A DNA stretch of 64,000 nucleotides, from assembly GCA_950097015.1 (NCBI GenBank), contig CATNEN010000011.1, forward strand, positions 3,810,501-3,874,500, given 5' to 3'. Below are positions 44,172 through 56,159 of this stretch, piece after piece. Origin of the DNA: Macrostomum hystrix. Its lineage: Eukaryota > Platyhelminthes > Macrostomidae. The notes below the pieces were generated by a model. The model was not told the DNA's origin. It saw only the letters and a list, made by a program, of their open reading frames with translations, and ran no database searches. Within the stretch, counting starts at the first letter, position 1. Each line of letters begins with the position of its first letter. The position numbers and the translations under genes are program-made.

Positions 44172-47100
44172 TCAGTCGGCTGACGGCATGCAGCCCAGAC
44201 GTTCAAAGGCGGCCTTCTCTAGGTCAGCGCGATGATCCGGGTGGGCAATCTGGATCAGGTGGTAGGCCCTCTGGCGCAGGCACTTGCCCCACAGCTGGGC
44301 AATGCCGTGCTCGGTCACCACGTAGTGAACGTGAGCGCGAGTTGTCACAACACCGGCGCCTGAGCAATTGACATCAGTTTGCATTCGGTGTTTTTAGTAG
44401 GTCTTCTGTAACGGGTCCTAGTTTAGTAGCCTAGTGGTTAGAAGACTTAAAGGTCGGGGGTTCGATTCCCGACATCACTATAAAAATTTGTGTCTTCAAA
44501 TTGGGATAATTGAGAGTGAGTTTGACGTTCCCCACCCCAGTCCATGGACTGAACAGCCAGCCGTACGCAGCCATCAAATGCTGTCGGCTGCACGACTGGC
44601 TCGATTAGTATCTCACTACTTTGGCATTGTGCTTGAGAACAGCGCGACTTAGAACTCACCCTCCTTGATGAAGGGCACAATTTTACTGCCGCCCTTCTTA
44701 GTTGCAGACTGCAGCGCAATGATAGGCACGCCAAGGCCGTCAGTGGACAGGGCGGCGCCCCTAATAAAGTCCATCTGGCCGCCAACACCGGAATAGATCC
44801 GGGGTCCGATTGAGTCGCTGACAACCTGGCCGGTGAGATCGATTTCTATGCACGAGTTGATAGCCGTCACACGGGGATTTAAGCTGATGATGGACACCTG
44901 CAAAGTTTTAATTGTGATAAAAAATGCATGAAAACATTTTCAAACAGAAAACTATGAGGACACAGACTAAGGACAAAGACTCAGGATCACTCAGTGAGTC
45001 AAACTCCCACAAAGACTCGGGATCATTCAGCAAGTCATGATCGACACAATGACTCAGGATCATTGGGTGAGTCATGATCCCAACAAGACTCGGATCCTTC
45101 AGTGAGTCACAATCTTACAAAGACTCCGGATAATTCAGTGAGTCACAATCCTCACAAAGACTCTGGATCCTTCAGTGAGTCACAATCCTACAAAGACTCC
45201 GGATCATTCAGTGAGTCACAATCCTACAAAGACTCCGGATAATTCAGTGAGTCACAATCTTACAAAGACTCCGGATCATTCAGTGAGTCACAATCCTACA
45301 AAGACTCCGGATAATTCAGTGAGTCACAATCTTACAAAGACTCCGGATCATTCAGTGAGTCACAATCCTACAAAGACTCCGGATAATTCAGTGAGTCACA
45401 ATCTTACAAAGACTCCGGATCATTCAGTGAGTCACAATCCTACAAAGACTCCGGATAATTCAGTGAGTCACAATCCTACAAAGACTCCGGATCATTCAGT
45501 GAGTCACAATCCTACAAAGACTCCGGATAATTCAGTGAGTCACATACCTACAAAGACTCCGGATAATTCAGTGAGTCACATACCTACAAAGACTCCGGAT
45601 AATTAAGTGAGTCACAATCCTACAAAGACTCTGTATCCATGTCAGTGAGTCACAATCGCCACAAAGACTCTCAGACCAAGTCTCACCTGATTCACAAACT
45701 GAATATCGCACAGCTCCACCATGGCGTTGTCGTCAATGAAATTGAACACCCGATTAGTGCCGATGACAAATCCGGTGACAATCTTTCCGGGTTTAATCTT
45801 CTTCCTGGCGTTGGTGATGGCGCCAGATTCGGTCAGATCGACAACACCGTCGGAGAACATCTCGGTGTGGACGCCCAGGTCTTTGTGCTCGGTAAGGGAG
45901 GCCAGGACAGCATCCGGTATGCTCCCAATGCCAGTTTGCAGAGTGGCTCCGTTAGCCACTAGATTGTGAGCAATCAGTTTCCCAATCTCGCGCTCTTCCG
46001 GGCTAACGCCGCGCGATGTCATCTCGTGCATCGGCTGCGGCTTGTGCACCATGCAGTCAATGTGGGAGCAGTGAATCGAGGCGTCGCCGCGAGTTTTTGG
46101 AAGTTTGGGATTAACCTGCCATTGCGTGACAGTAGAGTGACATTAAAAAATAACTCTGATAAAACCTCATCATTGAAATTCTCACCTTTTAAATCTAAGG
46201 TCTCATCCTTACACACCTCACACCTCAATTTTAAACCAAGATCTCATTAGATTTTCGGATTTAAAACCTAAATCTCATGGTTTAAAACCTAAATCTCATG
46301 CTTTAAAGCCTACATCTCATGCTTTAAAGCCTACATCTCATCATTTAAAACCTACATCTCATTCTCTAAAAAACTAAATTTCATCCTTTAAAACAGGGGC
46401 CGGCAAACTCCGGCCAACGGGCCAGTTGCGGCCTCCGAAGCTGCCAAATCCAGCCCGTTGCCCCTTCCCACACCAACAATATTGTTTCATATTTTACCTG
46501 ACTCATCTCTCCTCGGTCCCTTCTCTCTAGTATCTCATCTCTCCTGTCTCGTCTCTTCCGTGTCTTATCTCTATCGTGTCTATCCTTCCCGTTTCGCATC
46601 TCTCCTCTGTCTTATCTCTGTCTCATCTTTATCTCATCTCTCCCGCGTCCTACCTCTTATATCTCTCATCTCTCCCTGCTATCTTTTATCCGTCTCATTT
46701 CTCCCCTATCTCAAATTTCTACAGTCAATACGGCCCGCTTTCGTCTTTTAGGTTCTCTCTTTGACCCGCTAGCTAATCATTTTGCCAACCCCTGCTTTAA
46801 CACCTACATCTCATCTGTTAAAAACTACATCTCACCCATCCGAACCTACATCTCACCCATCCAAACCTACATCTCACCCATCCAAACCTACATCTCACCC
46901 ATCCAAACCTACATCTCACCTATCAAAACCTACATCTCACCCATCAAAACCTACATCTCACCCATCCAAACCTACATCTCACCCATCAAAACCTACATCT
47001 CACCCATCCGAACCTACATCTTACCCATCCAAACCTACATCTCACCCATCAAAACCTACATCTCACCCATCCGAACCTACATCTTACCCATCCGAACCTA

Positions 47101-48231
47101 CATCTCACCCATCCGAACCTACATCTCACCCATCCAAACCTACATCTCACCCATCCAAACCAACATGGCACCTTACATCATTAGTCCCAAAAGCTCACCT
47201 GAGCCACAATATACCTAGCATTCTGTATAGCGGCCCTGGTGCAATCAACAGAAGGTCCCAGACTGCAGAAGCCGTGTCTGTCAGGAGCCGTAACCATGAT
47301 CAGGGCGATGTCTAGCTGGATGAATCCGCGCCTGAATAGCAGCGGAATCTCGGACAGAAATATCGGCGTGAAATCCGCCCTACCAGCTTGGACTGCCTCG
47401 CGACAATTAGACGAAGTGAAAAATGAATTGCTGCGAAAGATGCCCTCGCATTCAGGGGCATTGTAGGGCGCATCGCCCTCTGTGTGAATGTGCATCAGGC
47501 CGATGTTTTTTAGCCTACGCCGCTTTCCAATCTCAACCATGCGCTCAATAAGGTGAGTAGGCGTGGCCGCACCGCCATGGATGAAGATCTTCTGGTTGGA
47601 GTCTAGCAACCGGTCGAATACCTTGGAAAGCGGAAGAGGGGGCGGATACTGATGGGTAGAGGGGAGCGAGTACTGATGAAGAGAGGGGCGGATACTGATA
47701 AAGAGAGGGGCGGATACTGATAAAGAGAGGGGCGGATACTGATAAAGAGAGGGGCGGATACTGATAAAGAGAGGGGCGGATACTGATAAAGAGAGGGCGG
47801 ATACTGATAAAGAGAGGGGACGGATACTGATGACTAGAGGGGGCGGATACTGATAAAGAGAGGGGCGGATACTGATAAAGAGAGGGGCGGATACTGATAA
47901 AGAGAGGGGCGGATACTGATAAAGAGAGGGGCGGATACTGATAAAGAGAGGGGCGGATACTGATAAAGAGAGGGGCGGATACTGAAGCAGACTATAAAAA
48001 TTAATAAGTAACCGAGCTACTTATGTAAGAACAAGCTTCTCTAACCTGGTCAGCATTTAGCCAGACGGGACTCTTATTCGGTATGGGATGAAACGGCTCC
48101 TGCTGAGTGTGCAGTGTAGAAGCATAAGTGTGCTGCGCGCGACGAGATAGCGAAACAGCCGCCTGCTTTGAGAGGCCAACTAAACTCAGTAGTTTTTTAC
48201 TTGGCAAGCATAGCAACAAACGACTGGACAT
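44172..48231 (-). CDS. Mitochondrial acetyl-CoA hydrolase / 4-hydroxybutyrate CoA-transferase family
   Basis: Five exons fit in phase: 48231-48046, 47621-47199, 46115-45687, 44897-44660 and 44359-44172, giving about 487 residues. The N-terminus (MSSRLLLCLPSKKLLSLVGL..SRRAQH) is basic with no early acids, a typical mitochondrial presequence. The body has KIFIHGGAATP, HIHTEGDAPYN, FCSLGPSVDCTRAA, the glycine motif TGIGSIPDAVL, HTEMFSDGVVDL, YSGVGGQMDFIRGA and HVHYVVTEHGIA. These are signatures of the Cat1/AtoA-like CoA-transferase family, which moves CoA between acetyl-CoA and 4-hydroxybutyrate, or hydrolyses acetyl-CoA. I cannot tell which substrate is used. Introns 1-3 each hold a different minisatellite and intron 4 a SINE. 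The gene sits between ACBP and ADHFE1, which fits 4-hydroxybutyrate/acyl-CoA metabolism. Confidence 0.92.
44417..44610 (+). mobile_element. tRNA-derived SINE, family A, copy 3
   Basis: In intron 4 of the CoA-transferase gene, opposite to the gene. A box GCCTAGTGGTTAGA and B box GGTTCGATTCC (44459-44469) are closer together than in the other copies, so about 13 bp of the head is deleted. The body holds CAGTCCATGGACTG. Confidence 0.75.
44980..45660. repeat. 36-bp minisatellite in CoA-transferase intron 3
   Basis: Units of CACAATCCTACAAAGACTCC plus GGATCATTCAGTGAGT. GATCAT and GATAAT versions alternate in step with CTTAC and CCTAC, so the real period of much of the array is a 72-bp dimer. Confidence 0.92.
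46255..46375. repeat. Short 20-21-bp array (TTTAAAACCTACATCTCATG type)
   Basis: About six units, related to the CCTACATCTCACCCATCCAAA array further along the same intron. Confidence 0.8.
46395..46795. repeat. Insert with TC-rich low-complexity tract
   Basis: The segment 46495-46745 is dominated by CTCATCTCTCC-like sequence. It starts GGGGCCGGCAAACTCCGGCC and ends ...TTTTGCCAACCCCTGCTTTAA, flanked by CCTTTAAAAC and GCTTTAACAC units. It interrupts the 20-21-bp array, so it is likely an inserted repeat. The edge words (CAGGGGCCGGCAAAC / TTTGCCAACCCCTG) are inverted, as in a hAT-like short element. Confidence 0.6.
46795..47165. repeat. 21-bp minisatellite in CoA-transferase intron 2
   Basis: About 18 units of CCTACATCTCACCCATCCAAA. 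Confidence 0.92.
47635..47990. repeat. 22-bp minisatellite in CoA-transferase intron 1
   Basis: About 16 units of AGAGAGGGGCGGATACTGAT plus AA, strand-asymmetric (G-rich on plus). Confidence 0.92.
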
Positions 48232-48324
48232 TGTTCTGGCTGGAACATGGATGGTACACGGCTAATATTTACGAATTCTCTACACTCTTTAGCGTGATTT
48301 AGTGTGATTACTTAGTTTGATATT

Positions 48325-48970
48325 TGCAGGGGCGGATTCCCTACATTCTTCAGTGTGATATTTGCAGGGGCGGATTCCCTACATTCTTCAGTGTGATATT
48401 TGCAGGGGCGGATTCCCTACATTCTTCAGTGTGATATTTGCAGGGGCGGATTCCCTACATTCTTCAGTGTGATATTTGCAGGGGCGGATTCCCTACATTC
48501 TTCAGTGTGATATTTGCAGGGGCGGATTCCCTACATTCTTCAGTGTGATATTTGCAGGGGCGGATTCCCTACATTCTTCAGTGTGATATTTGCAGGGGCG
48601 GATTCCCTACATTCTTCATTGTGATATTTGCAGGGGCGGATTCCCTACATTCTTCATTGTGATATTTGCAGGGGCGGATTCCCTACATTCTTCATTGTGA
48701 TATTTGCAGGGGCGGATTCCCTACATTCTTCATTGTGATATTTGCAGGGGCCGATTCCCTACATTCTTCATTGTGATATTTGCAGGGGCGGATTCCCTAC
48801 ATTCTTCATTGTGATATTTGCAGGGGCCGATTCCCTACATTTTTCAAAGAGATATTTGCAGGGGCCGATTCCCTAAATTTTTTAAAGAGATATTTGCAGG
48901 GGCGGATTCCCTACATTTTTCAAAGTGATATTTGCAGGGGCGGATTCCCTACATTTTTCGAAGTGATATT
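48325..48970. repeat. 38-bp minisatellite upstream of the CoA-transferase gene
   Basis: About 17 units of GATATTTGCAGGGGCGGATT plus CCCTACATTCTTCAGTGT. It lies 95 bp upstream of the start codon on the gene's 5' side. GGGGCGGAT is shared with the neighbouring 22-bp array. Confidence 0.92.
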
Positions 48971-48974
48971 TGGA

Positions 48975-49270
48975 GGCAAAAATAGAAAATAATATCAGGT
49001 CAATCAGTCATAGAAAAATTCCCTCAGTGACCTTCAGCCATTGATAACGTACTTATAGACGTTTTTTCTTAACTTTTAACTTTTAATTAGCAAACCTTCA
49101 TACCATTACAGGATTTAAAATAGGTGTCAATTCAATTGTCATTGGCACTACATCCAACAGTAAAGTAACAGAAGACCGGTTATAAATTATGTAGCAAAAA
49201 CTCAATGTCTCACAAAAAAGCTAGACTAAACCAGGCATTGTTCACTAACTGAGCACAACATCAGTGGACA
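48975..49270. other. ACBP 3' flank
   Basis: No gene. AT-rich spacer between the 38-bp array and ACBP. Confidence 0.4.
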
Positions 49271-49275
49271 GAGTG

Positions 49276-50559
49276 TCAGACGCCATACTGCTCAATAAGT
49301 CGCTTTGCCAGCTCAATATAAGCAGCCCTAGCCGCCTCAGTGGCTGTGCCCTTCTTCTCATTCCAACGATCCCATTTGGCTTTGCCTTTGAAGTCAAGCA
49401 TGCCAGGCCTGGCCGTATTCACATCGCCAACCGTGGTCTGCTTGAATAGGCCATAAAGTTCCAGCATTTCATCGTCAGTTGGGCGAGCCTTCAGGTTCTT
49501 GACCTTCTCGGCGTAGTCATTGAATTCGGCCTAAAAGTTAATTAAAAAAAAGTTTTTAAAGACATTTTTGCAATGAAAAGTTTGGTCTTGGCACCTCAAA
49601 TCTGAAATCTTACATTGCACATTCTCACAAACATGGTATCATGAAAACAAATAATATGTTGCTACATTGAATTCATAGTTTTAAGCATCATTTTTGTCTG
49701 AATATAGAAGAACCAACATTTTTGAAGATCTCTTATAGATCATATTCATAGTCAATATTTTTTGCTATATATATCTAGCTAGCATTGCTTATCACATTCA
49801 CAAAGTTTAATGTCAAATGTATCCACAGGTTTCAAAAAGTAGGCCTAGATTCACTATTTTGGTTTTCATTTTCAGAGTTTGGAAAAAATATGTCAAAATA
49901 TTTGCTTTTCTAATTTGAAAAAAGGGGATTTCTTCCATTTCTAGCATAGACTTTGTGTTGAATTACATAGTATTGATTTTGCTCTTGTGCTTACTTTCTA
50001 TTTTGGAGCCATAGTTGGAAAACCTGTACATACAATTTTACTATATATATAGCTATTACAAAATTATTACAAAAGAAAGCTAAAGTTAAAAAGTCAAAGC
50101 TTTAGTGTATGCTTATGTACCTCTCATAGTGACCAGACAAATAGCCATGTGTGTTAATTATCTAGTAATCATAAAAACCGGAATGCTGATAAGACATGGT
50201 TACTGCACCAATAATGCAGTTTGCTATTTGTCTGATAACCAGACAAACAGCCTAGTTTCTTAATTGCCAGGTTACCAGACAATAACCACTTCTGTTTTTT
50301 AAACTGGGCATGTCTAATTGGCATGAATGAATCATTAATACATTAGCTAGTTAAATTATAGCTAGACAAAGCCATAAGATCAGCTGGGCTAAGTAGGCTA
50401 GCCATAAAGTAAAGTTAAATTCGTAAATAAAAAGTAAAAAGAAAATTGAGATTTAGAATGCTAAGAATAGAAAATTGTATGCTGTTTTTTCAACAAACGA
50501 GCTATACATAAAACAAAATCAGATGTCAAAGAAAAATGTCCCCAAATTACCTCAGACAT
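49276..50559 (-). CDS. ACBP: Acyl-CoA-binding protein
   Basis: Two exons, phase 0: 50559-50551 (M-S-E) and 49530-49276, giving 87 residues, exactly the usual ACBP length. The four-helix fold is recognisable with FNDYAEKVKNL, LYGLFKQTTVGDVN, KGKAKWDRWNEKKG and AAYIELAKRLIEQYG. The Tyr and Lys residues of YGLFKQ and KAKWDRW bind the CoA head group. It is a cytosolic carrier of medium- and long-chain acyl-CoA esters. The tiny first exon with an intron after MSE is common in this family. The 1-kb intron is AT-rich and has no minisatellite. Confidence 0.96.
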
Positions 50560-50564
50560 GGCGG

Positions 50565-51130
50565 ACTGGCGATAAGTCAAAATGTCAATAAAAAATCGAA
50601 AAATTTCAAGAACTGAGTTCTTTGGATGCCGATACTAAATTTGAACGAATTTTAGTTATCAAATCAAATATTTGTCTATCTTTTAAATTGACCAATTAAA
50701 ATCCAAATTTAAAGGGAGTGTTAAAAAATACTGCATTTTACTTTTGTTCTTAGGTATGTTTTAGAACATAATAATACAGAAGTACTATTTTTGTTATTCG
50801 TGTCCCGAAATTTCAGGACGCTCTTTTAAACTGATAACTTTGTACGTTACGCGCGTGTACGAGAGCAATATCAATAAAATTCGTTTCTCATCTCTTCCAA
50901 ACACTACTAAACAACGAATACTTCTGATTTTTAGTAGTCCTTGATTAGTTCTAAGACTGATGCTTGTTTTTTAATTTTTCAGTAATGTTTTGAGCGATTA
51001 TAAATAATCGCGATAACATATATCTTTTGATTATGGAGTCAGCCCACATAAAATGAGAAGATGAAGTCAAATTTCAAGCCGGAGTTTTTAACTGCAGAAT
51101 AGTTTATTCTCTCTAAAATATTAGAAGGCT
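50565..51130. other. Spacer, ACBP promoter side
   Basis: No gene. AT-rich, between the ACBP start and the LINE. Confidence 0.4.
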
Positions 51131-51154
51131 AAAATAACAAAAGGGGATTATTCC

Positions 51155-54100
51155 TTGGAAAAATCGCTTCTCGTTTCATTGATGGATTTGCGTACCAAGG
51201 CCTCAACGGAGAGCCGCGCACCTGCTACGGCTGCCAAGAGCGGCACACCACCCTGCAGACGAGGACAACGCAGTGTGCGTCGGCGTATTGAACGACGCCG
51301 CGAGCGAAACTGCCGTGGCCGACACCGTGCCCGCGAGCGTCGCACTGCTGGCAGAACCTCTATGCGCAGTGGTACTGTTTTCTCCGGGTGGCGCCGGGGA
51401 CCACGAGGTCCACAACCAACGGATCCAAGCTGAACCAAATTGCACGCTGCATAAACAGAAACAACAACTAAGAGTCGCGACTTGGAACTGCCGGACTCTG
51501 CGAGCAGGTTGGAGGCAACATCTACTGGCAAAAGTAGCTACCGATCTGCATCTAGACATTGTAATGCTGCAGGAGCTCTCTATTAAAACCGATCCGGGGC
51601 TCCATCAGGAGCACCCCGGTGGCGGCTGGCTCCTTCAGTTCACTTCAGCAGACGCAAAAGGCCGAGGAGGAGTTGGTGTCCTCACCAGCCCACGGCTATA
51701 GAAATGTTTTCGATGCGAAAGCTTATCGCCAAGACTACTACGAGTCGACCTTCGTCTCCGCACCCGTAATATTCACTTATTCTGTGCGTATGCACCCACA
51801 GCTGCGCACCCGATGGAGCACCGTCAATTTCTGGAGTTCCTCTCGGCGCAACTGGAGGCGGTTGCTCAGCGTGACTCAGTGCTGGTGCTTGGAGACCTCA
51901 ACGCTGTTATGCGAAAGTCTGAACGAGCTCTCTTTGTCACCCCGCGCGAAAACAACAACACCGATGCACTAATGGATTTCGCGGACCTGCACGACCTGGT
52001 CTCAGCGAACACACTCTTTAGGAAACCAGCTGTGAGGCTGGCAACGTTCACTGGATTCAAGCGCCCGACCCAGAACGCCAGTGGAAAGTTTGCCACAAAA
52101 AGACTCGCACAGCTGGACCACATTCTAATCCGCTGGCGAGAACGGCGCCGTGCAGTCAACTGCGACACGGTGGCACCTTTGGCAATTCGGTCTGACCATA
52201 GACTGCTTTACTGTGAACTGCGCCTTAGGGACCTACTATACCGACCACCGAAGCGGCAGCCAAAGCGCTTTTTCCGCGCCTTGCGCGACCCAAGCACAAG
52301 AGGCCGTTTCTGCCTGGCCTTTGCCGACGCGCTGGACAAACGATCGGAACCAGCAGCACCTGCCAAATACTCGGACGTCAGCAGCGCTGTCCAGGCGGCC
52401 GCTACTAAAACGCTGCCTCTGGTGAAACCAGTAGCAAGCGGTCAGCCTGTGTGGCAAAACGACGAGGCGCTGCGACAGGCAAACTGTGGAAAGACTGCGG
52501 AGGAGCGGACAGCCTGTGGAGGAAGCTGAGAAAGCCTTAGCAGAGGTTTTTAAGGCCCGGCAACGCGCCGCTGTTGAGGACGCAATTCAAGAAATCACTG
52601 ACGCCGGCCCCGACAAGAAGCCCCGTGCCGTTTGGTCTGTTGTAAACCAATTGACTGGCCGTAAACGGCGCAGTACGCTGAACCTGTCTGGTGACACGCC
52701 CGAAGAGAGGCGAAACGAACTGAAAGCCTATTTTTCTCTGGCATCCTTAACGCGTCTCCACCGCCGCCAAGAGACGACATGTCACTGCCCGTGGAGGTCG
52801 CACTGCCAGAAGAAAGCTCCGTCAACACCAGTCCTATCACCATTGACGAGGTGCTTCTGCTCGCTAAGAAAACACCGGGCGGCAAAGCCACCGGACCCCA
52901 CAACGTGCCTGTCGAAGTGTTGCGCCTCCCGCTGGTGGATCAAGAAGTCACGCAAGTGATGAACTGCGTGCTGGCGAGAGGTCCCGCCCCCGCTGAATGG
53001 CGGACGGCGCACATCGTCGGGATCCCGAAGAAGCCCGGAACTTTCAAGGTCGAAGAGCATTGCGGAATATCCCTAATGTCCTGCGCCGCGAAGCTGTACA
53101 ACAGGGTAGTGCTGACGCGGCTGCAACCTGTGTTGGACCCGTTCCTCCGGCGAGAGCAAAACCCGTTTCCGGCCAGGCAGGGGCACGGTGAACCAGATTC
53201 TCGCTTTGCGCCGCATTTTAGAAGAGACCCGTATCCACCAGTCGGCGGTCATCTGCATCTTCGTGGATTTTCTAAAAGCCTTCGACTCAGTGTCGAGACG
53301 GGTCATCCCGAAGATCCTGCGCGCGTACCATGTGCCTGACCAGCTGGTAACGGCTGTGATGGCCCTGTACCAGGAGACCAGGGCGGCAGTTGTGACGCCG
53401 GACGGCCTATCCGATTTCTTCGACACGACCTCAGGTGTGCTGCAAGGCGACACACTCGCCCCCTTTCTGTTCGTCTTGGTCCTGGACTGGGTGCTGCGCA
53501 CCGGCCTCCCTGACGACGCCAACGGCTTCCTGCTCTGTCGCAGGACAAGCAGCCGACACCCCGAAAGACGACTCTCTGTCCTGGCGTACGCGGACGACCT
53601 GGCGCTGCTGTCCAGCTCAATCGAAAGTGCTCAGCATCTGCTGGACAAGCTGACTGCGGCGGCGGCAGTAGTCGGGCTGTCCGTGAACACCAAGAAAACA
53701 ATGGTGCTGACCGTCCCGAATGACCTCATCGGCAAGCGGGACTGCTGCCGCTCTGCGAGACCTTCATTTATCTCGGCGGTCAAGTGCCCGACACCCTGGA
53801 CGACATGGCGCGACGCAGGGCGCTTGCCTGGGCAGCCTTTCGCACCCTGCGGACTGTCCTGCAGTGCCCCACGCTGCCGGATCGGTTGTTTCAAGCCGTC
53901 ATAGAGACCGTCTTTCTCTACAACGCTCAAACGTGGACTCTGAACGGCACGCAGGAGAAGCAGCTCGATGCCGCCCACGCCGGACTCCTGCGAGCCGCCT
54001 TCGGCGTCCACTATTCGCCGACTGCCGTCACCAACACCAGCAACGACGAGCTCTATCGCCGGGCCCAGCTCTGCCGGCCAAGTCAGCTGCTGCGCATCCG

Positions 54101-54372
54101 GCGCCTGCAGATGGCTGGCCACGCCATCCGTGCGGAGCAGCGCTGCCCCGAGCCACTGCAGGACGTGCTGCTGCTTTCCCTGCGGGGGCCCTGGCGGCGT
54201 GGTCAGGCGAGGGCGCTACGCTACCCTGAACTGCTACTGACTGACGCTAGAATCTTCGACCCCCGCGGACTGACAATTCTGCGCCACTCTGCTCTTGCAC
54301 GTGCCTTTTGACGGCAGCCCCTTTGGCTTCGGCCTTGGGTTGTCGTCCTTTGTTGTTGTTGTTGTTGTTTCA
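51155..54372 (+). mobile_element. Non-LTR (LINE) retrotransposon, frameshifted, RTE-like
   Basis: One long coding unit is broken by several frameshifts. An Arg-rich start (51155-51433) leads to an apurinic-type endonuclease: VATWNCRTLR and LQE near 51476-51580, GDLNA near 51889, LDHIL near 52120 and SDHRLLYCEL near 52190. The reverse transcriptase follows with TPGGKATGPHNVPVEVL near 52875, FVDFLKAFDSVSRR near 53260, GVLQGDTLAPFLF near 53432 and the catalytic YADD near 53590. The C-terminal part (LYNAQTWTLNGTQEKQLDAA...) ends at the stop near 54311. A GTT microsatellite tail at 54350-54368 marks the 3' end. There is no RNase H. Copy is dead but near full length. Confidence 0.88.
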
Positions 54373-54401
54373 TTGAACTAGCTCGTAATTACGATTTTAT
54401 T

Positions 54402-55529
54402 TTGTTAAGCTATCACTTTGATCGCAAAATATTGATTAGTTTTGTTCATGTTTTTTCTTTGCCCTGTTTGAATCGAAGTTCTAACTTTATGATGTTCTAT
54501 ATAAGATCCGAAAAATCAAAGGGCTCTCTGTGCGACTCGACTGCAGCTATAGAAATTGACATTCAAGCTGCTTTTCACTTAGCTGAAAGAGTCGTGGAAT
54601 CAACCGCGGGCTGTCTGAACCTCGTCTTCATTACCTGCACATTCCGGGCCAAGATTGGCACAAGAGCCTGCGCAGCTCTATTTCGCAGCCATTATAGATC
54701 CTTGATCTATTGGTAATCGTCACCAACTTGCTTTTTCTTCAATTTCGCTTTCAAGTAGCGCCTAGGCCCAGTCAGGATGCGTCAGACATCGCCTGGGAGA
54801 TTGAGTGTCGCCTGGTGTTCAGCCAGTTTCTGTATTGGTCATTTGTCAGTATGAGTGTCTACTATACAACTTGGTTGCATTGTCAATGGTCATTTGTCAG
54901 TATGAGTGTTTACAACTTGGTTGCATTGTCAATTGAACGCTGCATTTAAATGCCTCTGCGCGCCGTGGTACAAGAAGCACGATCAGAAGCTCACCATGCG
55001 GTGCCTCGTAGCACTGGTGGCAGCTAGTCCGTTGTTCTTTGAGGCTCCCTACGCGCTGTGGTTCGCCCCCTATAGTGTCAGGGAGCAAGTGAATTCTAGG
55101 AATGTAACTTACCTGTTCAATACTGCAACTTCGAGTTTTATAATCGTCATCAGTTAATCGCATTCGGTATCAATGAGTTTACTTGTTTTGTGGATTCTAC
55201 CAATAATAGCTTTTGTAGTCACTTATACAACAATAATTGTTCACTTAATAAAGTCCAATTCTGGACAGGCTAGCGCTAACAATCGAAAATTTGGTTCCGC
55301 TGCTAAAAGACAGCGGAACCAAATCACATCGGGTGTGAGCTGCCTGTGCTTCGCCGGCCTATTCTCGTTGGATTCCGTTTTGTTTCTCATCAACTCTATT
55401 GAAGACAATCCAAAGGCTTTCATGGTGGCAATGAACGGCCTGGTGAATCCTATCATATTTTTTTTCGTGCCGGGTTTTCGACTATTCGTGCTGGCCCCCT
55501 GCCTAGCGGTCCGTCGACGTTTGAATTAA
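54402..55529 (+). pseudogene. Intronless class A GPCR, frameshifted
   Basis: Pieces in three frames read as one seven-helix receptor. TM1 shows GCLNLVFITC with the conserved Asn. TM3 reads SMSVYNLVALSIERCI with ERC in place of DRY. TM4 follows with RCLVALVAASPLFFE. TM5 is LLVLWILPIIAFVVTY. TM6 is SGVSCLCFAGLFSLDSVLFL. TM7 is NGLVNPIIFFFVPGF, a variant NPxxY. Frames change near 54715, 54950 and 55160. At 54837-54934 a 47-51-bp tandem duplication repeats the TM3 coding stretch and adds a frame change. It looks like a recently lost member of an expanded orphan receptor family. It starts within 40 bp of the LINE tail. Confidence 0.75.
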
Positions 55530-55534
55530 AACAG

Positions 55535-56155
55535 TGAAGTTTAAGCTAACAAATCGAAAAGTTGAAAACTTCAAATCTCAGCTGCATACTTTTGTATTAT
55601 TAATTAATAATTAAAACAATAAAAAACTTAATTTGCCTTTAAAATATGAACAAAGAATTAAAAACATTCGATAAACTTTTTCAAAAGTGCACATTTTTTT
55701 TCTTTCGACACGACACACACACAGCTATTGAACAATTGAATGTAAATTCGATCCATAATCGAAAAGTTAACGAGATTAACAAATACGAGGTAGTTCTTAA
55801 ATTAAATTTTAAAAAAAATATTTTCGTGGCTTTCCCGTCAGCCTGCTTCAGACTGGCGGTTTTTCTATTGGGTATAAAAAGCAATGAGATAAGGCAACTC
55901 AGAAACAAAAAGAGAATTAACTGCAACGGCATTCTCAAAACCCAACCTTTTGTTGCTAACTGCACATTATTAAATGCACAGGCTAAAAGTGTTAAACAGC
56001 AGCTGTTGTGTTCTCACACAATTGCTTTCTTACTCGTGATTTGATAACATGATACTTAGTTCTTATTACGAGCTAAAAGACATGTAAGAATCCAATAAAG
56101 AACCTAAACTAAAAGAAAGCTCATATTTAATTTCTAGAAAACGAATTTCCATACA
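55535..56155. other. AT-rich spacer
   Basis: No gene I would support. An open frame at 55646-56044 has AT-driven Lys/Asn-rich composition and no recognisable motif. Confidence 0.4.
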
Positions 56156-56159
56156 AAAG

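Noticed and set aside
43035-48970. CRISPR arrays
   Set aside because: Repeats are directly adjacent without unique spacers and lie in animal introns.
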